From MGBC131033 sp910585655 (GTDB lineage: Bacteria > Bacillota > Clostridia > Lachnospirales > Lachnospiraceae): 42,373 bases of DNA. Under the pieces are notes generated by a model. That model had not been told where the DNA came from. It did not search any database and saw only the letters and a program-made list of their open reading frames with translations. The translations under genes and the position numbers were made by a program. This document shows positions 1 through 8,608 of the stretch, piece by piece (positions within the stretch are counted from its first letter, which is position 1; each line of letters begins with the position of its first letter). The stretch lies in assembly GCA_949502025.1 (NCBI GenBank), contig CATBCG010000040.1:1-42373 (forward strand), read 5' to 3'.

Positions 1-66
1 CACGACAGGGACGTAAATGCGGCAATAAACATCAGAAACGAAGGTGTGCGGTTCGTGACCGTATGA
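1..66 (+). CDS. tnpB: TnpB (IS605/IS1341-type) C-terminal end, partial
   Basis: Only the last 21 codons and a TGA stop (64-66) lie in the window. They read HDRDVNAAINIRNEGVRFVTV, which carries the D-x-NAA-x-NI signature of the third RuvC catalytic block at the C-terminus of TnpB, the RNA-guided nuclease encoded by IS200/IS605 elements. The catalytic Asp of this block is present. The rest of the protein and any tnpA lie to the left of the window. The sequence after the stop folds like the element's right end, supporting the call. Whether the nuclease is intact cannot be judged. Confidence 0.85.
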   Translation, partial: HDRDVNAAINIRNEGVRFVTV

Positions 67-170
67 CCCATTATAGAACCGTGGGACACACGGGGTTAGC
101 TCGTTGATACTGTACTCATTAGAGTACTTGAGCGAGAAGCCTCCGCCTCTTAGGCGGCGGAGTATGTCAC
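1..170 (+). ncRNA. IS605-type right end and probable omegaRNA 3' part
   Basis: In this transposon family the guide (omega) RNA overlaps the 3' end of tnpB and runs to the right end of the element. Here the tnpB stop is followed by about 100 bases with short complementary stretches, ending in a GC-rich hairpin with CTCCGCC at 141-147 facing GGCGG at 153-157, and then GTATGTCAC. I place the element end at about 170, because the CPBP reading frame has its native sequence up to about 171. By family rules the bases directly after the end, from 171, would be the guide. The 5' boundary and exact end are inferred. Confidence 0.6.
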
Positions 171-962
171 TATTTCCACAACAATATCATATCCCGCATG
201 AACCAACATCGCTGTCACACAATCTCTTTCCTTTAACAAACAAACCAATAACACCGCTCTTATAAAAACCGAACTTATTATCCTGACAGCGCCGGCAACG
301 TTCTGATAAACAAGCGGTTCCATCGCATGATACATCGCAAACGGAAGCGTCATCAGCAAAACAGCAGCAAGAAATGGTGGAGTGCCGCCTGCCAGTTTAA
401 CCGCGATTGCCAGCAACAGCATCCGAAAAATCAATTCCTCAGAAATCCCTGCCGCAAGTCCTCTTAGGAGGATTTCCCAACTAACATTCCAGCGAAACGA
501 CGTTTTTGTTATGGTTATCATCCAATAACGCAGCAGGAAAAATATAAGAACACAAACTACTATAATTCCTATATTTTTATATCGTTCTTTCTTCTCCGGC
601 TGAATAAAAAACGGATACTCTTCCGTTCCGATAAATCCCTTTACTGCCAGATAGGCTATCCCCGCCGCAAACCCGTTTAATACTCCGGACGGCAGCAGAG
701 GAATCGTAATTCCACACGAAACCAGACCTACTCCTAATGCCACAAGCCAATCCTGCCAAACCAATTTTCCAGGCTGAAGCAAGAGGATTCCTCCCAAACA
801 AGCCTGTGATAACCAAAGAAACGAAAAATGCTGGGTAAAGACCGAATACGACTTTAGATCTCCCTCTAGCAGTTCCTTTGGAAAAAAGCTACTATACAGC
901 ACCGGAAAAACGATTAAAAAAAGAAGAAACAACCATACTTTTTGATTTCTTATATCTTTCAC
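150..962 (-). CDS. CPBP-family intramembrane metalloprotease, C-terminus altered by the adjacent IS end
   Basis: A 270-residue multi-span membrane protein with the motifs of the CPBP (Abi/Rce1-like) prenyl-endopeptidase family: EExxxR at E175-E176-R180, FxxxH at F208-H212, and a late H255-x3-D259. These residues bind metal and act in catalysis in the family. Bacterial members are often linked to bacteriocin self-protection or protein maturation, but the substrate here is unknown. Codons 1-264 are native. The last six residues, VTYSAA, and the stop are read from the right end of the neighbouring IS605-type element, so the original tail is lost. All three motifs remain. It lies downstream of the SHOCT gene on the same strand, 52 bases away, and may share its transcript. 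Confidence 0.85.
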   Translation of the reverse strand: MKDIRNQKVWLFLLFLIVFPVLYSSFFPKELLEGDLKSYSVFTQHFSFLWLSQACLGGILLLQPGKLVWQDWLVALGVGLVSCGITIPLLPSGVLNGFAAGIAYLAVKGFIGTEEYPFFIQPEKKERYKNIGIIVVCVLIFFLLRYWMITITKTSFRWNVSWEILLRGLAAGISEELIFRMLLLAIAVKLAGGTPPFLAAVLLMTLPFAMYHAMEPLVYQNVAGAVRIISSVFIRAVLLVCLLKERDCVTAMLVHAGYDIVVEIVTYSAA

Positions 963-1014
963 TTTGTATTTCCCCCTGTCACAATAAGCGAATAGCCAAA
1001 TTAATTTACCGCTG

Positions 1015-2229
1015 TCAGATCATATTTAATAATTTACTCTGTTCTTCCTTAAATTCTTCATCAGAAAGCAGACCTGCATCTTTCATAATTTTTAACTTTT
1101 CAACCTTTTGTTTAAAATCCTCCATCGTAGTTGTCTGTGATATTTCTTTTGATTCCACGAATGGAATTTCCGGCTTTACCGCAACCTTCAAGAGACTGCC
1201 GTTTTCAATGACCTCCGTTGACTGATGTACGACGGTCTTCTTTTCCAATTCACTGACGATACTGTACTTTTTTTCAGGGAGATACGTCTGAAAAAAGTTA
1301 TAAAGATCCTGCGGCAGTTCAATGTCTATATATTGTTTCTTTGCATCCGAATAAAAATTTAACAAAACACTCCTGTCATCTATCTTTTGAATATCCGAAT
1401 CTATCGAAAAAGACGTATGTACAGGTTCTTGCTCCGAAGGCTTATATGTGAGCGCAGCTCCTAACGTCATACCCATAAGCCCAAAAAGCAACCCTCCCCC
1501 TACTGCCGCCAATTTTGAAAAATTCCCTCCTGTCATACTTCCGCCAAAGCTTGCATAGTTTCCGTGAACATCCGTTGCATAAGAAATACTTCCAGCTTTT
1601 TCATAATAATGGATATTCTTATAAGTTATAACACCATTTGTTTCTTCCCGCTCGTATCCATCAATTTTCAAAAAATTTAAAGATCTGTCCTCGTCAATAA
1701 AAACCAAAGCAATTCTGTTTTTTTCAGAAAATAATGGATATGTCGGAGTAGTATCTTTTATATGGAAAGAGTAACAATCTTGATAAAATTTTAATGCTTC
1801 CTCTTCTCTTTTGCTTTCTAATCTATATTGTTCTTCTTTTATTTCAAGTTCTAATTTTTGTTTTCTCTTCTTTTCTTCTATATATTGATTTCTGATTTCT
1901 TCCGTAAGATGAAACCATTTCTGAATATCCGCAATCCCTAATAAAGCAATCGTTAAATCTTCCATACTAACTACAGAACCTGTATGATACTCTACAATAA
2001 GCGCAGATTCCTTATCTATGTCCCCAATATAAATTCTTTTTATATCATCAAAGGATATGGTAAAAGGATGTGTATCATCACCCAATTTCTCATTGTAAAA
2101 ATCAAATCCCATACCCTCAATATAAGACGGGTATATACCAAGTTTCACACTTCTCTTTTTTCCAAAAATACCGCCTTGTTTATATTCTCCGTAATAAAAA
2201 TCTATACACTTTTCCGTAGACCAATTCAT
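1015..2229 (-). CDS. SHOCT-domain protein with glycine-rich hydrophobic centre
   Basis: About 404 residues. The C-terminal ~30 residues (KLKIMKDAGLLSDEEFKEEQ and onward) match the SHOCT domain, a short helical oligomerisation module at protein ends. A charged, probably coiled-coil stretch lies around residues 115-160, and a glycine-rich hydrophobic stretch lies around 235-265, which could insert in a membrane. The N-terminal ~110 residues resemble a PH-like fold only weakly. I chose the ATG at 2229, not the upstream one at 2250, because an AGGAAG site sits about 8 bases before it. A sigma-A-like promoter lies at 2264-2292. The function is unknown. Confidence 0.75.
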   Translation of the reverse strand: MNWSTEKCIDFYYGEYKQGGIFGKKRSVKLGIYPSYIEGMGFDFYNEKLGDDTHPFTISFDDIKRIYIGDIDKESALIVEYHTGSVVSMEDLTIALLGIADIQKWFHLTEEIRNQYIEEKKRKQKLELEIKEEQYRLESKREEEALKFYQDCYSFHIKDTTPTYPLFSEKNRIALVFIDEDRSLNFLKIDGYEREETNGVITYKNIHYYEKAGSISYATDVHGNYASFGGSMTGGNFSKLAAVGGGLLFGLMGMTLGAALTYKPSEQEPVHTSFSIDSDIQKIDDRSVLLNFYSDAKKQYIDIELPQDLYNFFQTYLPEKKYSIVSELEKKTVVHQSTEVIENGSLLKVAVKPEIPFVESKEISQTTTMEDFKQKVEKLKIMKDAGLLSDEEFKEEQSKLLNMI

Positions 2230-2263
2230 AATTACACTTCCTTTCCTCAATCATGTTTTTTTA

Positions 2264-2292
2264 ATTGTACCACTAATACGCAACACATTCAA
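2264..2292 (-). promoter_or_regulatory. Sigma-A-like promoter for the SHOCT gene
   Basis: On the minus strand, TTGAAT (2287-2292) and TACAAT (2264-2269) are separated by exactly 17 bases. It lies about 35 bases upstream of the chosen SHOCT start and probably also serves the CPBP gene. Confidence 0.6.
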
Positions 2293-2331
2293 GTTCTCCT
2301 GCGTTTGTTGTGGAATTTTCCGTCTGACAGA

Positions 2332-2360
2332 TTGACTTTGCAACACATAATTTATATAAT
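2332..2360 (+). promoter_or_regulatory. Sigma-A-like promoter for the 2443 gene
   Basis: TTGACT at 2332-2337 and a perfect TATAAT at 2355-2360 with a 17-base spacer. It would start RNA near 2367, giving a 76-base leader to the ATG at 2443. Confidence 0.7.
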
Positions 2361-2442
2361 ATAAGTGCAATAATACTATTCACGAACCGGCAAGTGGCAA
2401 ACAGTTTTCAAGATTCCCTTAACGTATATACGGAGGATAACT

Positions 2443-3012
2443 ATGAGAAAAAAATGGATTATTTTATTGATTGGATGTTTGTTGCTAGGAAGTATCTGTG
2501 TCATAAAAATCAGTTGGAAGCCAAATCTGGATCAAAGTGTGATAATCATTCGGGAAGCTTATCAAAAATTAGAACTGGATTCTTTGAATAGTACGGTCTA
2601 TGAGTATCCGATAGTTCCAGGGATGCCAGAATGGGAAGAATTGCATTCCAGCGAGAAGATGTATGCTGCAACCAATATTCCAGACGAAATTTTAGAAAAA
2701 ATGAATACAGACGCTTTGATAGAAAGTATATTGACACATCCGCTTCTGTTTAGCAGTTTTATAGCATCCGCAGATTCAGAAGGAAAGCAAGGTTTAGAAC
2801 GATTTTCGCTTTCCTGTACGGCTGTATGGGAGCTATATAAAAGAAAGGATGCCGGAGTTCTTTTAGCGTACAGATTGATAGAAACTCCCATCAATCATTA
2901 TGAAAACAACGTTCTTAGATTCTTTTTGGAAAAAGGAGAAATTCAGAAGTACTTATCCGGAAAGGTTCAAAAAGCGGTTCAGGTATATATAAGAGAAACT
3001 CAGAAGCTATGA
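2443..3012 (+). CDS. Unknown membrane-anchored or secreted protein, 189 aa
   Basis: I do not recognise the family. The N-terminus MRKKWIILLIGCLLLGSICV is a positively charged, hydrophobic export signal or anchor. LIGC at residues 9-12 fits a lipobox, but the hydrophobic stretch before it is very short, so a simple membrane anchor is equally likely. The remaining ~165 residues are mixed, mostly predicted helical, and presumably lie outside the membrane. A GGAGG ribosome site lies 8 bases before the ATG, and a strong promoter is at 2332-2360. The gene runs directly into a remnant of an Rpn nuclease gene, so it may have been brought next to it by a deletion. Confidence 0.7.
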   Translation: MRKKWIILLIGCLLLGSICVIKISWKPNLDQSVIIIREAYQKLELDSLNSTVYEYPIVPGMPEWEELHSSEKMYAATNIPDEILEKMNTDALIESILTHPLLFSSFIASADSEGKQGLERFSLSCTAVWELYKRKDAGVLLAYRLIETPINHYENNVLRFFLEKGEIQKYLSGKVQKAVQVYIRETQKL

Positions 3013-3466
3013 CCAGTTTTATTCCTGTTTCCATATCAGAGAAGATACCAGACATACTTTATATAGCGATAAAATGGAATTTCATGTAATAGAGCTTCCC
3101 AAGCTACCCAAAGAGTTAAAAGAAGGGGATACTCTGCTTTTGTGGGCAAAATTTATCAACGCAGAACGAAAGGAGGAATTTGATATGCTGGCGACTAAAA
3201 ACGCTTATATTCAAAGCGCTTATGATCAACTACAGATGATCAGCCAGGACAGACAGAAACGACTGGAATATGAAGCAAGAGAAAAAGCGGTTCTGGATTA
3301 TAATCAGTTGATCTTGGAAGCAGAACAGAAGGGAGAACAGCATGGTATGGAAAAACTCAATGCTTTATACGCTTTTCTGATCCGTGAAAAACGCTATGCT
3401 GATTTGGAGCGTTCTACCACGGATGCTGCCTTTCAACAACAGCTTATGTCCGAATACGAAATATAA
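3008..3466 (+). pseudogene. C-terminal fragment of an Rpn/YhgA-like PD-(D/E)XK nuclease
   Basis: The open frame continues upstream of the ATG at 3074 without a start, reading FYSCFHIREDTRHTLYSDKM and then EFHVIELPKLPKEL. This is the central conserved segment of Rpn (recombination-promoting nuclease, 'transposase PDDEXK') proteins. The N-terminal catalytic part of the family is absent, since the frame meets the end of the preceding gene at about 3008. The tail, with a helical segment ending MSEYEI, is intact. I read this as a decayed gene. An ATG at 3074 could still give a 130-residue product without catalytic residues. A second, shorter remnant of the same gene type is at about 8843. Confidence 0.75.
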
Positions 3467-3473
3467 CGGAATC

Positions 3474-3505
3474 CTTCTCCCACTATGTTCAGGTAGTGGG
3501 AGAAG
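3474..3505 (+). terminator. Hairpin terminator after the Rpn remnant
   Basis: A perfect 12-bp stem, CTTCTCCCACTA (3474-3485) with TAGTGGGAGAAG (3494-3505). A weak T-rich stretch follows on the plus strand. The same hairpin recurs at 8881-8910. Confidence 0.65.
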
Positions 3506-3577
3506 CTTATGTTTTGTCTCTTTCCCTGGATAAAAATACGGCAAAAACGATGGGTATAGTTTAGCATGTATAGGTTA

Positions 3578-4342
3578 TTAGGAAGGATTCGCTGGAGAAC
3601 CTTCCCCAATAATCGGTCGTACTAATGCCTCTATGTCATCCTCTTTTTCTAGCCATTTTGTTATTTGTTCATGCTTCCACTGAGCTACAAATTTTCCTTT
3701 TTTCATAAAAAAGAAGGTCTCTGCTATTTTATACAGATCATTCAAATTATGACTTGATATCAGCATTGTCACTCCTTCATCACGTAACTGCTCTAAAATT
3801 CCTCTTACTTCTCGCAAACCTTCAATATCCAACCCATTTGTTGGTTCATCTAATACCAAAACCTCTGGTTTTCCTATCAATGCTGCCCCGATTCCATAGC
3901 GCTGACGCATTCCTAAGGAATAGACCTGCATCTTTTTTGTCCTCTCATTAACTCCATCTAATCCAATCAATTTTACAACTTCTTCTATTTCTTCTTTATC
4001 TTTCTGTCCTTTAATCAACTGTATTGTTCGGAGATTATCACGTATATTCATATTCGGATAAAAAATAGGTTCCTCTATCAAAAATCCTATCTTTTTTCTA
4101 ACCATATCAAAGCCTTTTTCTTTTTGCTTCTTCTCCATATCCTGCTTTTTCCCTAACAATTCCAATGTCCCTTTTTGAGGTAACACGGTTCCTGCTAAAA
4201 CATTCATTAACATTGTTTTTCCTGCGCCATTTAAACCTACTAACCCATAAATTTTTCCCTTTTCCAACTCTAGGGAAATATCATCCAATACCTTACTATC
4301 ACGAAAGCTTTTTGTAATATGTTCCATTCTTATAACTGCCAT
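3578..4342 (-). CDS. ABC transporter ATP-binding protein, lantibiotic-immunity (LanF/BcrA) type
   Basis: 254 residues with a full nucleotide-binding domain: Walker A GLNGAGKT (36-43), signature SLGMRQR (142-148), Walker B VLVLDE (161-166) and switch His198. The signature variant and the following C-terminal extension are typical of BcrA/LanF-type ATPases that partner with small ABC-2 permeases to expel peptide antibiotics from the membrane. Two such permease genes lie directly upstream on the same strand, so the three form one transporter. The ATG at 4342 has AGGAG 9 bases before it. The peptide it acts on is unknown; self-immunity or resistance is inference from the family. Confidence 0.85.
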   Translation of the reverse strand: MAVIRMEHITKSFRDSKVLDDISLELEKGKIYGLVGLNGAGKTMLMNVLAGTVLPQKGTLELLGKKQDMEKKQKEKGFDMVRKKIGFLIEEPIFYPNMNIRDNLRTIQLIKGQKDKEEIEEVVKLIGLDGVNERTKKMQVYSLGMRQRYGIGAALIGKPEVLVLDEPTNGLDIEGLREVRGILEQLRDEGVTMLISSHNLNDLYKIAETFFFMKKGKFVAQWKHEQITKWLEKEDDIEALVRPIIGEGSPANPS

Positions 4343-4398
4343 ATTTATTTCTCCTATTTGAAATCTAACTAAATTTTTATTCTATGAGCATATGATTT

Positions 4399-5202
4399 TT
4401 ATATTGCCTTCTGACTTCTATAAAATACTTTCCATGCTATAAACAACAAAAATATACCCACTACAGCATATCCTATGAGCATTGTCTCGCCCCATAATTT
4501 CCATTGCAATGGTTCTTCCACTTGACCTAAAAATACATTTTCCACACCTCTTTGATCTACATCCCAGAAATAATAGGAAGTAAAACTTCCACCATTTTTT
4601 ACTGTTACGCTTCCCCATGCAAGCAAATTTGCCGTCATAACTATCACGCGATATACAAGTAACGTCCCCAATAAATAAACCATATATGGAATAATCAAGT
4701 TTTTCTTACTAAACAAACTAAAACAAAGATATGCCATAGAAGTACAGCAAAAAACAGACAATACTATCTTTACTATCGGTCTTACCAAAAATAAAAATTC
4801 TGCATAATTTAAATGCCCATACCAGATATCTCTTAATTTCCACAAAGATATCCCCATTCCTAATAAAATTAACCCTAACGTTAACAACATACTTGTACAA
4901 ACAGATATCCCAAACAGCTGTTTTGGTTTCATTCCTGCTAATCTCATTCCATAGTCCCGTCTTGTATGTAAATCAACTCCAAAAGACATCCCTACCAAAA
5001 ACAACGGAAAAAATTCAAAAAGTGAATTATTTGCCTGCATCATCCAAATAACTTGTGCTAATAAATTGTAAGAAAATTCCTTTTCTTCCTCCGTTTTATT
5101 GGCAGACATATCAATTCCCGCTGCCTGTATTTTCCACACGGCAGGGTCTAAATAGTCCATGTATCCAAAATAAGCCATTACAACAACCATTCCTAATAAC
5201 AC
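4399..5202 (-). CDS. ABC-2 type permease (LanE-like), interrupted near its N-terminus by an in-frame TGA
   Basis: A 267-residue frame with about six hydrophobic segments, typical of the ABC-2 permeases that pair with LanF/BcrA ATPases. It has no good start of its own: position 5202 is a GTG inside the first membrane segment. Upstream in the same frame is a normal beginning, with an AAAGGGGG ribosome site, ATG at 5262, and the codons for MKMCFMQREWII. A TGA follows (5224-5226), and the frame then continues RKRTILWVLLGM. So the gene was 4399-5262 and has a nonsense codon at position 13. Either it is dead, it restarts at the GTG, or the base call is wrong. Confidence 0.75.
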   Translation of the reverse strand: MLLGMVVVMAYFGYMDYLDPAVWKIQAAGIDMSANKTEEEKEFSYNLLAQVIWMMQANNSLFEFFPLFLVGMSFGVDLHTRRDYGMRLAGMKPKQLFGISVCTSMLLTLGLILLGMGISLWKLRDIWYGHLNYAEFLFLVRPIVKIVLSVFCCTSMAYLCFSLFSKKNLIIPYMVYLLGTLLVYRVIVMTANLLAWGSVTVKNGGSFTSYYFWDVDQRGVENVFLGQVEEPLQWKLWGETMLIGYAVVGIFLLFIAWKVFYRSQKAI

Positions 5203-5271
5203 CCATAAAATAGTACGTTTCCTTCATATTATCCACTCTCTTTGCATAAAACACATTTTCATTTCCCCCTT

Positions 5272-5985
5272 TCATCGGACATCCAATTTTTCCATGAAAA
5301 CTTTACCAGTTATAGAAAAAGCAATCGCCAGTAACATCAATATTCCTGTCATTATTCCAGCACTCAACCAATCCTGTCCAAAGATTATCTTATAAACTCG
5401 AACCTCACCGAAAGGAACCCACCAACGCTCCCAAAAAAATAGTAAAATCCCAAAGAATAGCAATCCTTCTTTTCTTTTTCGTAATAAAACCCCAACTAAA
5501 GAACAAAAAGCATTAAGCAAAAAAAGGATTCCTATAAAAAGCAATAAGATAGGACCAGTAATGAAAAATTCTTTTAGTGATATATGACCTTGCCCAAAAA
5601 TATAACCACCAATTAAAAGCCCTGATACGGTTAAGATGCCTGCCAAAATAATCCACGCTAATCCAAACATGCTTTTCCCCAGATAAAGATTTTGTCGTTC
5701 TATTCCACATGCCAGATACTGCTCTACCTTTCGTTTTGAAAAATCATCTAACCATAATATGCCATATACTCCCATTGCACTGGCTGGAACTGCATAGGAA
5801 CCTACATATAACCCCATCCGCAAAAACTGACCCGGAGTTGCATCCAAACTGCCCATAGATTTTAGTTCAAATACTAAATACAGAACCAACATAATTTCTA
5901 TGATTAGCATTCCAATCCAAATCAGATAACGTTTCCACGCTATCTTAAATGTCACCCCATATCTTATCACACCTCCTGATTTCAT
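5272..5985 (-). CDS. ABC-2 type permease (LanG-like)
   Basis: 237 residues with about six membrane segments. It is a small ABC-2 permease of the same type as the next gene downstream, so the two probably form the membrane half of the transporter driven by the 3578-4342 ATPase. The ATG at 5985 has AGGAC 4 bases before it. The downstream permease's original start at 5262 lies only 9 bases after this stop, which fits one operon. The family assignment rests on topology and context more than on motifs. Confidence 0.75.
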   Translation of the reverse strand: MKSGGVIRYGVTFKIAWKRYLIWIGMLIIEIMLVLYLVFELKSMGSLDATPGQFLRMGLYVGSYAVPASAMGVYGILWLDDFSKRKVEQYLACGIERQNLYLGKSMFGLAWIILAGILTVSGLLIGGYIFGQGHISLKEFFITGPILLLFIGILFLLNAFCSLVGVLLRKRKEGLLFFGILLFFWERWWVPFGEVRVYKIIFGQDWLSAGIMTGILMLLAIAFSITGKVFMEKLDVR

Positions 5986-6087
5986 AAAGTCCTTTCAACT
6001 ATAGTAAGGCAGTTGCTCCAAGCACTCTTCTCTTTAGCAACTCTTTAAAATAACACTACTATATTTTGATTCCCTATGTTCTCCATT

Positions 6088-7209
6088 TTATTTTTTGCTC
6101 TTATCTTTCTCCAATGCTTTCTGTTTCCTCTCCTCCAACTTATCATGCCATATGGCAAACCGCTCATATTTTTCCTGCTCTCCCAGATATTCATAAATAG
6201 CCCAGCTAGCTTCTTTTTTCTGATAATACCACTCACTTTCCGAATCCTTACTAATCTGTTCTATTACTTTCATCTCCTCTTCTGTCACAAACGACTGCCA
6301 TCCTTTCTTATCTTTTCTCTCTTCCAGGTAATAGCCCAGCAAAGAAAATACCCGATATTCCTGTTCCTTCTTTTTTAGTACAAGTTCCAGGATTCCTTCT
6401 TTTCCCTCTTTCAGCGGCAAACCGTCTTCCCCGCATAATTTCCTTTCAAACCATACTGCCACCTGTATTGTACTATCCTCTTTTTCTTCTTTTTTTACCG
6501 GAACAAAGGAACAATATATTTCTTTTCCTGGTTCTTTGACAAATTCCATTAAGCTGGTAGAAATCGTATAATAAAGACTCTTTTCCTCCCGATCTGTTTC
6601 CCACGTATGTAAAATATCCTGACGAAGCACATTTAACTTTCGTCCTCCATACTCGTTCATCGCCTCATGATAACGATCAGTCAACGGCACCAGATATCCC
6701 TGCTCTGTAATGATATAGCCCCATGCCGCTGTAGCCTGGCATAAACCGCTTCCCAATACATTCATAAAAATTAAGAGTCGCTCCCCGGTATACGCATAGA
6801 TTCGTTCCCATTTTGCCACGTTCCGATCTCGAAGTGTCAAATTCGTAAAATAATTTCCTGTTTTATCATATAAATATTCTTCTACTTCTACGTCGATATC
6901 CTTATATTCTGCTTTCCATATTTCCCTAGGATCGCCATGCCAGGCGTCTCCCAAGCTATCTTCCATTCCCTTTGTTACTTTTATGACGGCGCACATATCA
7001 CCCCAAAATTCCATAATACTAACCAAGGTCGGAAATTCCCTTCCATCCGGAAATCCCCAATCTTCTCCGGTATTGATGCTTTCCAGATAACACATCCGCA
7101 GCCGTCGGTCGTAAAATTGACGAAATAACTCGGAACGAAGGTAAATCGGCAGTAAAAGAGACATTATGAGCAGACTGGCTCCCGCGATGAATAAAGAACG
7201 TTTTTTCAT
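6088..7209 (-). CDS. Unknown N-terminally anchored protein, 373 aa (paralog of 7339-8381)
   Basis: I do not recognise the family. Residues 4-24 (RSLFIAGASLLIMSLLLPIY) form one signal anchor, and the rest is charged and rich in Trp/Tyr, likely extracellular. The most conserved part against its neighbour paralog is a block around residues 140-195 (ERLLIFMNVLGSGLCQ, then WGYIITEQGYLVPLTD). The last 15 residues, EERKQKALEKDKSKK, are identical in the two proteins and nearly identical in DNA, pointing to a recent tandem duplication. GGAGGG precedes the ATG by about 8 bases. It lies upstream of the LanFEG-like genes on the same strand, so it may take part in the same immunity or export function. Confidence 0.75.
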   Translation of the reverse strand: MKKRSLFIAGASLLIMSLLLPIYLRSELFRQFYDRRLRMCYLESINTGEDWGFPDGREFPTLVSIMEFWGDMCAVIKVTKGMEDSLGDAWHGDPREIWKAEYKDIDVEVEEYLYDKTGNYFTNLTLRDRNVAKWERIYAYTGERLLIFMNVLGSGLCQATAAWGYIITEQGYLVPLTDRYHEAMNEYGGRKLNVLRQDILHTWETDREEKSLYYTISTSLMEFVKEPGKEIYCSFVPVKKEEKEDSTIQVAVWFERKLCGEDGLPLKEGKEGILELVLKKKEQEYRVFSLLGYYLEERKDKKGWQSFVTEEEMKVIEQISKDSESEWYYQKKEASWAIYEYLGEQEKYERFAIWHDKLEERKQKALEKDKSKK

Positions 7210-7338
7210 AAAGGAATCCCTCCATCTCTGTTATCCCACTAAATTTCAAAACCACCCAGACAAGCCTATGGTGATAACCAAAGAAACACAACCTACTAGG
7301 GAAAGAGTGAATATTTTTAATTCTCTATGTTCTCCATT

Positions 7339-8381
7339 TTATTTTTTGCTCTTATCTTTCTCCAATGCTTTCTGTTTCCTCTCCTCTAACTTATCATGCC
7401 AAACGGAAAACAGCTCATAAACCTCTAGTTTTTCATGGAATAAACTTCTTTTCCATCCTTTTTCTCCCATTTCAATTCTCAATTCTTCTGTAATCTCATC
7501 CGATGGATATCCCACACTCTCCAAATCCGATTTTGTTACCCATAATAGTTTCGTTTCTAATTCTGTTTCAACCTCTTCCTTCCAAATAGCACGTCTGGAA
7601 AGTACCTTGTACTCCGTACCTTCTTTTTTTAGCTCCAACTCCATAATCCCTTCCCACTCTTCATCTAAATATTCTTCCCAAGTATCAAAAGCCCTTTGCA
7701 AAAAGAAACAAGAAAGTTGTATCCGTTTCTTATCCTTCTCTTCTTTTATCATATAATAAGCTGTCCGTTCTTTTTTCCAATCAGTTTTCTCACAAAATTC
7801 CAAAATATTTTGATATATTACAGCTTCAAAATTCATCTTTGTATCATATTCTTCCCAAGCCTTCGTTACTTTCTTCTGATAATCCTTACGTTTCCTTCCC
7901 CCATATTCGTTCATAGCCTCACTGTAGTGGTCAGTCAGCGGCACCAAATAATCTTTGTCTGTAATAATATATCCCCAAACCGTTGAAGTCTGGCAAAGAC
8001 CGCTTCCCACTACATCTATAAAAAGAAACAGTCGTTCCCCCGAATACGCATATACCCGCGCCCAGACGTCTCTCCAGGGCTGCGCCCGGATTGTTAATCG
8101 CTCAAAATAATTTTCTGTTTTGTCATACAGATACTCCTCCATTCCTTCTGTCACCTTTACTATAGCGCACATATCCCAAGTTTGGACGCAATCCTCAAAA
8201 CTGCCGCCCCCATACCAGTTAAATTCCCCCTCTTCATTCCCCTTATAGACTTCAGCTAAATACCTAGCGCGCAGCTTTTGGTCATAAAACTGACGAAAGC
8301 GTTCGGAACGGAAATAGAGCGACAGTAAAAGTAATACCAGGAACAGACCGGCTCCTGCGATTAAAAAAATCGTTTTTTCAT
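7339..8381 (-). pseudogene. Frameshifted paralog of the 6088-7209 anchored protein
   Basis: From about 8361 down to 7339 the frame encodes a full-length relative of the neighbouring 373-residue protein, including the ERLFLFIDVVGSGLCQ block and the identical EKDKSKK tail. The proper start, ATG at 8379-8381 with a GGGGG ribosome site, encodes MKKR and then a run of seven T (minus strand) that leads to TAA. Adding one T would restore MKKRFFLIAG, which aligns residue for residue with MKKRSLFIAG in the paralog. So the gene differs from an intact one by a single base in a homopolymer. This may be a real inactivation, slippage-based switching or a sequencing error. Confidence 0.75.
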
Positions 8382-8448
8382 ATAGAAATTCCCCCGATTC
8401 ATATTCTCCAATATAACCTTTAAATACATCAATTCTTCTTTCTTCTTA

Positions 8449-8607
8449 ACTTTTTATGAGGACAATAGTATTATCCACCCTGCTAAGCTTCACAAAATCA
8501 TTTTCTATCTTATCCAATGTTTCAAGAAACACTCTCCGTATTTTTATGCCTTGTGATTTTCTTATTTTTGAATTGTTATCTGCATAAAGTTGTCTTATTC
8601 TATATAT
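8449..8607 (-). other. Open 53-codon stretch without ATG just downstream of a promoter
   Basis: The minus strand is open from the codon after a TAA (8608-8610) to a TAA at 8446-8448, encoding charged sequence such as YADNNSKIRKSQGIKIRR and VFLETLDKIENDFVKLSR. It looks protein-like and faintly resembles the end of a LytTR DNA-binding domain, but there is no ATG and no convincing ribosome site. It begins where RNA from the 8609-8637 promoter should start. It may be a gene remnant or simply a leader. Confidence 0.3.
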
Positions 8608-8608
8608 T

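Noticed and set aside
5224..5226. TGA in the permease as a selenocysteine or reassigned codon
   Set aside because: No relative is known to me with Sec there, no SECIS-like hairpin follows directly, and other genes in the window use TGA as a normal stop (for example recombinase, accA).
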